Part shown: positions 1-5,924 of the stretch, in pieces
Layout: every line of letters starts with the position of its first letter
How positions within the stretch are numbered: position 1 is the first letter of the stretch
NCBI RefSeq assembly: GCF_001292705.1
Contig: NZ_LGAK01000032.1
Location: 1 to 59,571, forward strand
Reading direction: 5' to 3'
Length of the DNA stretch: 59,571 nucleotides
From: Marinagarivorans algicola
GTDB lineage: Bacteria; Pseudomonadota; Gammaproteobacteria; Pseudomonadales; Cellvibrionaceae
The notes under the pieces: generated by a model
The model's database searches: none
The model's input: only the letters and a program-made list of their open reading frames with translations
What the model was told of the DNA's origin: nothing
Made by a program: the position numbers and the translations under genes

Positions 1-327
1 ATAATTTAAACGCTGTATCTAGTATTCTTTTTGTATTGATGATTTATTAATGGGCGCTATAGCCTGCAGTTAAAACTCCCCCGTAATACCTCCGCACTAA
101 AGTGTTTTGGGTGTCCTCAAAATGTCTACCACCCGCAATAACCCCTTTCCGCATTACCCACCATCACTCCTGCCCAACCCAATAACCCCACGTTATTAGC
201 TTGGGTTCTTTATGCCTTTTATTGAATTAATGGGCTATTAGCGATTGTTTTGGCATGGCGATACAATAGTCGATAAAACTTAGTGTCATTTTCTTTTTGG
301 CATGCCTGTCTAAGTTACGCTGCCATT
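1..327. other. Intergenic stretch at window edge, no gene seen
   Basis: I find no open reading frame with coding character here. The stretch is the 3' flank of the minus-strand gene that ends at 328. If that gene is an integron cassette, its own attC should lie just beyond the stop codon. A 7-bp inverted repeat (AACTTAG at 277-283, CTAAGTT at 310-316) is present, but it does not show the paired-box organisation of an attC. Confidence 0.4.
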
Positions 328-1230
328 TCAAGCTTCACGCTTACACTCATTTGCTTCTTCTTGTGTAAAATCTATTTCACTTATTCTTAGAAGGCCTGAA
401 GCAATTGCCGGCTCAAAGTCTTGGAGAAATTTCTCAGTAGACCTCGGCCTAGATTCTTCATCCGGAACGTTCAGCCAGACAAGATCAAGGTGCGTATTCA
501 CGCCTTTAACATTTTGGTAGTGATTTAGTTTTGAAAGCATCATGTAAATGCGATCTCGCATCATCAGATGCATTCCACGATTTGGTCTAAACTCTACAAA
601 AATTTCTTTATCATCGTCTTTGTAATAACCATCAAAAATTGGTTGGTGGTTGCTTACAGGGTCAATGCCATGAAATTGGGTGACAAGTTTAGCTTCGGGT
701 ATAACGTTTGAAGAGTGAATTCCCTTTTTAGTAATGTATTTTTCCATTGCCATAGCTTCGATCTTACGCCAGTCAGTTCTATATTCTCGTTGGGGTGATT
801 TATTACTCTCTTCTTCATCGGTTTCTCTTGCTTGAACTTCTTGTTCCGTTGCTCTTTCGACCGAAGCAGCCTTGGATGCATGGTAATCACCATAAACATT
901 TGTATGCTGCTGACTCTGAATTTGAGTGTTCGAAATAGTAATAAGCTGACTTAACAGACCAGCTTTATCCTTTTCCAACTTTTGGACTTCCTGCCCCTTT
1001 TTCTTGACCTCTCTAGATATGGACACCAGCTTACCAATAGAGAAATTATCAAAGCTTTCTGATAACACCAACACAAGCAAAAGCGACAACAGTGTAATAA
1101 CACCTGAATTAATTTCGCCTTTAGGCTCTATATAAAAGTAACTAAAGGCAATCATCGCGGCGATCAGAACGCAAAACACAACAATCATACATCGGACGAA
1201 CCAATTTGTTTTTCTCTCAGTATTCTCCAT
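328..1230 (-). CDS. Uncharacterised two-TM membrane protein with possible nuclease-like C-terminal domain
   Basis: This is a 300-residue protein that I cannot assign to a named family. Two hydrophobic segments (about residues 12-33 and 42-58) are followed by a charged coiled-coil-like stretch (70-100), a Gln/Glu-rich linker and a C-terminal alpha/beta domain from about 150. That domain has a spacing (D200, then E213-x-R215, with an upstream helix containing E158) that resembles a PD-(D/E)XK nuclease core with Lys replaced by Arg. This is inference only. The start ATG at 1230 has AAGGAAG about 6 nt upstream and lies about 20 nt from the edge of a candidate attC site, the usual layout of a gene cassette. 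The gene is AT-richer than the core genes on the right, which fits horizontal acquisition. Confidence 0.6.
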   Translation of the reverse strand: MENTERKTNWFVRCMIVVFCVLIAAMIAFSYFYIEPKGEINSGVITLLSLLLVLVLSESFDNFSIGKLVSISREVKKKGQEVQKLEKDKAGLLSQLITISNTQIQSQQHTNVYGDYHASKAASVERATEQEVQARETDEEESNKSPQREYRTDWRKIEAMAMEKYITKKGIHSSNVIPEAKLVTQFHGIDPVSNHQPIFDGYYKDDDKEIFVEFRPNRGMHLMMRDRIYMMLSKLNHYQNVKGVNTHLDLVWLNVPDEESRPRSTEKFLQDFEPAIASGLLRISEIDFTQEEANECKREA

Positions 1231-1245
1231 AAACTTCCTTGATTA

Positions 1246-1301
1246 CTAACGCCAACAGCAAGCGCGCCGTTTTTTGGCGTCGCATTGCCTGTTTTTGTTA
1301 T
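1246..1301. other. Candidate integron attC recombination site
   Basis: The stretch begins with CTAAC and ends with GTTATG. The interior folds as an imperfect hairpin: CGCC (1265-1268) pairs with GGCG (1275-1278) across a T-run loop, GCG with CGC, CAA with TTG, AACAG with CTGTT, and TAAC with GTTA, with unpaired bases as in attC sites. Read on the minus strand, the site ends in GTTAGTA and is followed after about 20 nt by the start of the 328-1230 gene. The R-box consensus (GTTRRRY) is matched imperfectly. No integrase is in the window. Confidence 0.45.
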
Positions 1302-1388
1302 GTTTATTTAAATGGTATGTCGCCATAACCCCAAATTACCGTTCCACAAATAGCCAATACGAACCCTGACCACTTGATTATATCATTT

Positions 1389-1985
1389 GCAGGGACACTC
1401 ACTCAAAATTTTGCATAATAATTAACTACTGTAGTGGCATACTAATTTTGGTCACCGATGAAGAGGTGGTAAAATCACCTCACTACTTAAAAAGGTGCAC
1501 TATGAGCAAGCAAACACTTACAAGGACAGGCACTCGCTTTGATAACCTCCAAGCATAAACACTCAAAATTAATACCATTTAATTTTAACAAACTCACCGG
1601 CACGCACATTTAAAGCCGCCGGGGATTGATTTCTCGGGCCCTTATGCGTCGGGAACGCGTATGGAGTGCCCATGGATGGCTTGAACGCGCCAGAGAAATC
1701 GATACGCGGCGGTGCCAGATCAAGGCGTGAATTTACATTTAGCACCCTGCTTTCACCACACACTAGCAGGGACAGGCATGCGTTTTCTCTGCTGGCGCTG
1801 TGCTGCAGCCACACTTATCACAACAGCCCATTTAAGCCACCCAGTCTGCCAGATCCCGCCAACAGAAATGTAGTTTAGCGCGCCACTTATTGGTCTATGA
1901 GTCGATAATTTTCTTTCAGGCAGTCAAAACTCTTAACACGGCAACCTAACACCTGCAAGGACTTGCAAAGACAGGTACTCGCTTC
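1389..1985 (+). repeat. Four dispersed degenerate repeats (RGGACAGGCACTCGCTTT-like)
   Basis: Related copies lie at 1389-1404 (GCAGGGACACTCACTC), 1518-1540, 1766-1787 and 1965-1985. The second and fourth share 20 of 23 positions around CTTACAAGGACAGGCACTCG. All four are in the same orientation, separated by about 130, 250 and 200 bp. They resemble the GGGACA-type motifs that flank IS200-like or REP-associated tyrosine transposase genes. That resemblance is from memory and no transposase gene is visible. Confidence 0.45.
1616..1712. repeat. Long imperfect inverted repeat
   Basis: The arm at 1616-1639 (CCGCCG...GATTTCTC...GGC) is the imperfect reverse complement of 1687-1712 (GC...GAGAAATC...CGGCGG), with about 20 matching positions. 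The roughly 47-nt loop itself contains CCCATGGATGG. It would fold into a cruciform or a long RNA hairpin. It looks like a REP/MITE-type element rather than a terminator because no T-run follows. Confidence 0.5.
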
Positions 1986-2240
1986 ACCACGCAGCGGGCT
2001 ATGTGAGAGCCTTGGCAGGATAGCCAATATGAGTAGTATGCAGCCTTCAGGAATAAAGATGTAGCGCCCTAGCGGGGTAACGACTGGGGCTGCGCGATAA
2101 TAATTTGACATGGATTGATAAACAATGAATGGCGGCAGGCATATACTTCGGGCAGCCAACAGCAATAACAGCACAAACCGTTGCCTATATTGCGCAAACC
2201 CGCAACACATTAAACCCAACCCGCATTAACAAGCAGGCAT

Positions 2241-2278
2241 AAAAAACCCCATTCAAATATATTGAATGGGGTTTTTTT
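2241..2278. terminator. Strong bidirectional intrinsic terminator-like hairpin
   Basis: A perfect 10-bp stem (CCCCATTCAA at 2247-2256, TTGAATGGGG at 2262-2271) with a 5-nt loop is flanked by A6 on the left and T7 on the right, so it could terminate on either strand. No complete gene adjoins it. The flank GCAGGCATAAAAAACCCC resembles the flank of the ssrA terminator near 5167. Confidence 0.75.
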
Positions 2279-2336
2279 ATTATTGGTGGCAATTATCAAT
2301 ATGAAAAGTCGTTCGCTACTGTTCGAAGAAAAACTA

Positions 2337-2398
2337 AACTGCGCCATAAAAATCATTAAAAGTGGCGCAGTTCTGAAAACTGCGCCATAATTGCGCCA
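2337..2398 (+). promoter_or_regulatory. Palindromic operator cluster upstream of the Fic gene
   Basis: AACTGCGCCA (2337-2346) and its exact inverse TGGCGCAGTT (2363-2372) are followed by a third copy AACTGCGCCA (2378-2387) and a partial copy TTGCGCCA (2391-2398), ending 30 bp before the Fic start codon. The core TGGCGCA recurs at 3812-3818, between the Fic and recombinase genes. The Fic protein carries its own N-terminal winged-helix domain, so autoregulation is a natural hypothesis. Confidence 0.6.
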
Positions 2399-2428
2399 TC
2401 TATTACCTATAAGAGCGCCAAACCATTT

Positions 2429-3799
2429 ATGCCTTCTACCACTGAACTTCTTGCCAGCATTAAGGCATCTCCTCAGGGTGTCACGCTGGCTGAGCTTATA
2501 ACGCAGCACTCAAATATCGCTCGAAGAACAGCCCAGCGACAGATTGCGAAGTTCATTGATGAAGGGCTGGTGATTGCCCATGGTGAAGGTCGTGCTCGCC
2601 GATATTTTGGCGTGAATGCCCCGCTCAAAGCGGGCATGCAAACAAATAATAGAGATGCATTTCCTGCCTTCATTCCTGTATCCGCCGATAGCCAGGATAT
2701 TTTAAGCTATATCAATCTGCCGCTTGAAGCCCGCAAGCCAGTAGGCTATCAACTGGATTTTCTGAATTCCTATCAGCCAAATAAAACCTGGTATTTGTCA
2801 GAGTCATTGCGCCGGCAATTGCACAAAATGGGCAAAACTACGGATAGTCAGGAACCTGCTGGTACGTACTCGCGCGCCATTTTAAATCGACTATTGATTG
2901 ATTTATCGTGGGCATCAAGCCATTTAGAAGGAAATACCTATTCCCGTTTAGAGACTCGTGAACTGATTGAGCATGGAAGATCGGCACAGGGCAAAGCTGC
3001 GATTGAAACGCAAATGATTCTAAACCATAAATCCGCTATCGAGTTGTTGGTTGAAAATATCGATACAGCTGAATGCAATCACTATACGCTGATGAATATA
3101 CACAGCGCATTGTCAGAAAACTTGCTGCCAAACCCTGCAGATGAAGGGCGAATTCGCCAGCACGCAGTTGATATTAGCAAGAGCGTCTACCGGCCGTTGT
3201 CGGTACCGGCACAAATCGAAAGCACTTTGAAGCTAGTTTTAAATAAGGCCAGCCAAATTGGCGACGCCTTTGAGCAATCTTTTTTTATGATGGTGCATTT
3301 ACCTTATTTACAGCCATTTGCCGATATCAATAAACGAACATCACGTTTGGCTGCAAATCTACCTTTGTTTCGCGCCAATCTATGCCCATTGACGTTTCTT
3401 GATGTACCGGAGCAAGCATACAGTCGAGCCACACTATGTGTGTACGAAATGGCGCGGGTCGAATTATTGCGAGATCTTTACGTATGGGCTTATGAACGTT
3501 CTACGCAAGAGTATTTGGCCATCAAGCAAGATTTAGCAGAGCCAGATCCCTTACGCTTAGCATGGCGAGATTTTATTAAACAAACGATTCACTTGGTTGT
3601 GACCAGTCCCGAACACGATCCCTATGCTGTGATACGGCAAACTGTTAAAGCAAAAATCCCCGAGTCAGAGCAAAAGGATTTACAGGCATTAGTCATCGAA
3701 GAGCTGAGACGATTGCATGAAGGCGTGTTGGCTCGTTACGGCCTGCGCCCGTCGGAATTTTCCACATGGAAGGCTGATCATCAGTCTAATAAAGGCTGA
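2429..3799 (+). CDS. Fic-domain protein with N-terminal winged helix and divergent active-site motif
   Basis: This 456-residue protein starts with a winged-helix DNA-binding region (about residues 5-62). It is followed by a Fic N-terminal helical part and the Fic core. The inhibitory-helix signature [S/T]xxxE[G/N] is present (S163 to E167-G168). The Fic loop, normally HPFx[D/E]GNGRxxR, reads Q295-P-F-A-D-I-N-K-R-T-S-R306. The catalytic His is Gln and the Gly-Asn-Gly anion-binding turn is altered, so classical AMP transfer is doubtful. Many annotated Fic-family proteins share this NKRTSR form, so it is a subfamily feature and not decay. The start ATG follows an operator cluster and lacks a strong Shine-Dalgarno. 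The stop at 3797-3799 lies 24 nt before the recombinase ATG, in the same reading frame. Confidence 0.85.
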   Translation: MPSTTELLASIKASPQGVTLAELITQHSNIARRTAQRQIAKFIDEGLVIAHGEGRARRYFGVNAPLKAGMQTNNRDAFPAFIPVSADSQDILSYINLPLEARKPVGYQLDFLNSYQPNKTWYLSESLRRQLHKMGKTTDSQEPAGTYSRAILNRLLIDLSWASSHLEGNTYSRLETRELIEHGRSAQGKAAIETQMILNHKSAIELLVENIDTAECNHYTLMNIHSALSENLLPNPADEGRIRQHAVDISKSVYRPLSVPAQIESTLKLVLNKASQIGDAFEQSFFMMVHLPYLQPFADINKRTSRLAANLPLFRANLCPLTFLDVPEQAYSRATLCVYEMARVELLRDLYVWAYERSTQEYLAIKQDLAEPDPLRLAWRDFIKQTIHLVVTSPEHDPYAVIRQTVKAKIPESEQKDLQALVIEELRRLHEGVLARYGLRPSEFSTWKADHQSNKG

Positions 3800-3823
3800 G
3801 TCTATTTTAAATGGCGCATAATA

Positions 3824-4903
3824 ATGAGCAGCCACGATCCTTTTGATTCGGTCAGCGCTCAATTTATGGCTTGTGCGGAGTTTATCAGCTCTCAAGTTGG
3901 CAAAGGCTGGCGGTTGGTCGATACGATTTATAAAGATAGAGGCTATTCCGGTAGCCATATGCGACGCGCGGGTTTTCGATCGCTGCTTAATGACGTCAAG
4001 CTTGGTCTGATTGATGTGGTTGTTGTTCATCGGCTAGATCGTCTGACAAGAAGTTTGTCCGATTTTCAGCAAATCATGGCTGAATTAAACGCGCATGATG
4101 TGCCAGTGGTGTCCGTGACTCAGCAGATTGATATGTCTCATCATATGGGGCGGCTGGCGACGAATATCATTACTTCCTTTGCTGAATTTGAGCGGGAGAT
4201 GGTCGGTCAGCGAGTAAAAGAAAAGCGCGCTGCCACGTTGGAGTCTGGCCGCTGGCAAGGTACCTCATGCCCGTTAGGTTACGTTGTTAAGGATGATCGC
4301 TTGGTGGTTGATCAAGTCGAATCAAAAGTCGTGCAGGAGTTTTTCACCCGATACGCCAACGAAGAATCTGTCACTGCGATTCTGAATGATTTGAATGCGC
4401 GAGGTGTGAATACCAAGCGCTGGCGCACTCGAGCAGGCAAGCTTAAAGGTGGTAAAACTTTTAATCGCAATGCAATTTATACGCTGTTGAAGAATCGCGT
4501 CTATTTGGGTGAAGTTTTTTACGATGATGCATGGCGAGATGGCGCACATGAGCCGATTATTGATCGAGATTTGTGGAACAAAGTAACTGTACTGTTAGAT
4601 GCCCGCAGTCGTCGAGGCGAAAGTCGACCATCATCCGATGAGGGTTCAATTTTTATGTTGAGGGGACGAGTGTTCGGTGCTGATGGCCGAGCCATGTCGC
4701 CATGGTTGTCGTCGGCTTATAAAGGTAGAAAATACGCTTACTATCAGTTAATCGATAAAGTTACGGTGCATGCCGACCGGCTCAATATTTTTTTTAGTCT
4801 CGACGGTTTAATGGCTATGATTCTTGAATTGCTAGCAGATCGCCCAGAATTGGTAAGGACGTATCGGCAGTTGTATTCATCCGCGAGAAGTCATGTACTT
4901 TGA
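3824..4903 (+). CDS. Serine recombinase (resolvase/recombinase family), apparently truncated
   Basis: This 359-residue protein has the body of a large serine recombinase: the resolvase catalytic domain with VVVHRLDRLTRS (about residues 67-78) and SFAEFEREMVGQR, then the Recombinase domain (GYVV...AILNDLNARGV...LLKNRVYLGE). Two parts look missing. The N-terminal strand with Y-x-R-[VK]-S, which carries the nucleophilic serine, is absent: the protein begins at what would be the residues just after it, and in-frame codons up to the Fic stop do not restore it. The C-terminal half jumps from GRKYAYYQ to LIDKVTVHADRL, where relatives of over 500 residues have a long zinc-ribbon and coiled-coil segment. 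It is probably an inactive remnant of an element integrated beside ssrA. Confidence 0.8.
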   Translation: MSSHDPFDSVSAQFMACAEFISSQVGKGWRLVDTIYKDRGYSGSHMRRAGFRSLLNDVKLGLIDVVVVHRLDRLTRSLSDFQQIMAELNAHDVPVVSVTQQIDMSHHMGRLATNIITSFAEFEREMVGQRVKEKRAATLESGRWQGTSCPLGYVVKDDRLVVDQVESKVVQEFFTRYANEESVTAILNDLNARGVNTKRWRTRAGKLKGGKTFNRNAIYTLLKNRVYLGEVFYDDAWRDGAHEPIIDRDLWNKVTVLLDARSRRGESRPSSDEGSIFMLRGRVFGADGRAMSPWLSSAYKGRKYAYYQLIDKVTVHADRLNIFFSLDGLMAMILELLADRPELVRTYRQLYSSARSHVL

Positions 4904-5175
4904 TTTTCATATTATTTTTTACTCTCTATTTCGGTAGTTTGTACCCACGCCTACCAATGCTGCAAACAAATCTTTCCCCAAGTCCGTCGATAAGTTATTG
5001 ATTTTAAAGGGTTCTCTATTCTCTGGTCATGGACTTGAGTCTTGTGAGGCAGGGAGAGGCGCAGAGAGTATTCGGCAATTTCGAGAATATTCGCCTGGGA
5101 TAGTCCGAAATTAAGAAGAGGGCGAAGTCCGTAAACTCTTACCATACAAGGGCTGTAGCGCGGGATGCAGGCAAT
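4904..5175. other. Intergenic stretch between recombinase and ssrA, no gene seen
   Basis: I see no coding signal that I trust. A 78-codon minus-strand frame (4951-5187) overlaps the ssrA terminator and resembles no family I know. If the recombinase lost its C-terminus, this could be the decayed end of the same element, but I could not recognise recombinase sequence in any frame. Confidence 0.35.
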
Positions 5176-5206
5176 AAAAAACCCCAACTGAGAACAGTTG
5201 GGGTTT
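5176..5206 (-). terminator. Intrinsic terminator of ssrA
   Basis: The 9-bp stem CCCCAACTG (5182-5190) / CAGTTGGGG (5195-5203) has an AGAA loop on the plus strand. On the minus strand it is followed by a T-run (A-run at 5176-5181), 10 nt past the tmRNA CCA end. Confidence 0.85.
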
Positions 5207-5212
5207 CGTATT

Positions 5213-5602
5213 TGGTGGAGGCGGCGGGATTTGAACCCGCGTCCGCCAGCACTCCATCTTCGGCTCTACATGCTTAGTTTCCGTTAATTGATTTAACTCA
5301 TTCGCTACCCAACGGGCAGGGCGCGACGAGCGAGTTCGCTTAAGTTTTGCAATGCTGTCACGATCTATACAACACAGCTATTCAGTTCTATATGACAGTC
5401 TATAACGCGGTACTGACACCTTGCTATAGACCGCTAGCGGCGAGCCGCTAGAAGTGCTTCATCAACTGCTTACGCAGCTAATTGGGCACCGTAGTTGTCA
5501 TCATTGGCAACTGTAAAAATGCAGCTTTGGATTTACGTGATTGGCTACCCTCACGACATGCACCTAAGATTTTGTTACCGGCGTCGAATCCTAATCGCCC
5601 CC
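5213..5602 (-). ncRNA. ssrA: tmRNA (transfer-messenger RNA)
   Basis: Read on the minus strand, the RNA starts GGGGGCGATTAGGATTCGAC and ends with a tRNA-like T-arm (GGTTCAAATCC) and encoded CCA at 5213-5215. The 5' GGGGGCG pairs with the 3' CGCCUCC as the acceptor stem. The tag reading frame runs 5508 to 5470: GCC resume codon, encoded peptide ANDDNYGAQLAA, then TAA. tmRNA and SmpB rescue stalled ribosomes and add this degradation tag. The length of 390 nt is slightly longer than the E. coli molecule. The 3' end is a common integration site for islands, and the accessory patch 1-5200 lies exactly on that side. Confidence 0.97.
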
Positions 5603-5660
5603 TTTTTTGCGTAAACAGCAAATACTTACCACTTACTAAAAAGCTTTTTATAAGCTAAAG

Positions 5661-5859
5661 CGCAATGCACCGCACCCTAGTCCAATCAAAATGGGGTGTT
5701 TTTCAGCGTTTGCCGTCATATTTACAGCTTGGCTTTAAAACTATGGCTAAGTGGCTACCCACTCAAACAAAATCAAGTCGCTCATTATAAGCTCGCATCA
5801 GCGCTACAGCAAGGTTTATTGCATGTAGGGTGTAAATGGTTTCACCCTAGCGCAATAAA
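5661..5859. repeat. CACCCTA-containing repeat/hairpin elements upstream of the macroglobulin gene
   Basis: TTTATTGC-atg-TAGGGTG (5815-5832) pairs with CACCCTA-gc-GCAATAAA (5843-5859), a 15-bp stem interrupted by one small internal loop. A related single arm (CGCAATGCACCGCACCCTAG) is at 5661-5680. They sit in the roughly 320-bp gap between the ssrA 5' end and the macroglobulin start. They look like REP-type elements but could also act as a leader hairpin. Confidence 0.4.
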
Positions 5860-5924
5860 CGTTAGTATCTTTTGCATATTTGGCTCGCCGCAGGCAGCCT
5901 CGCACGCCCAAAAGGAAGCTCTCT

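Larger units (their letters stand above)
1302..2336. other. Gene-free patch of degenerate repeats
   Basis: No convincing gene lies here. The short open frames (for example around 1569-1878 on both strands) overlap repeats and lack ribosome-binding sites and family features. An 18-codon frame at 1502-1558 has a reasonable AAGGTG ribosome-binding site but ends inside a dispersed repeat, so it is probably a remnant. A small hairpin (GAGGTG 1463-1468, CACCTC 1476-1481) precedes it. The stretch otherwise consists of four related GGACAGGCACTCGC-like repeats, a long imperfect palindrome and a terminator-like hairpin, which looks like the debris of mobile or REP-type elements. Confidence 0.5.

Noticed and set aside
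277-316. Second attC site downstream of the 328-1230 gene
   Set aside because: Only a 7-bp inverted repeat is present, without the paired outer and inner boxes needed for attC.
1569-1878. Opposing open frames of 70-81 codons on both strands
   Set aside because: They mirror each other across a palindromic repeat, have no ribosome-binding sites and show no recognisable domain.
4951-5187. A 78-codon minus-strand frame between the recombinase and ssrA
   Set aside because: It reads through the ssrA terminator and has no family similarity or ribosome-binding site.
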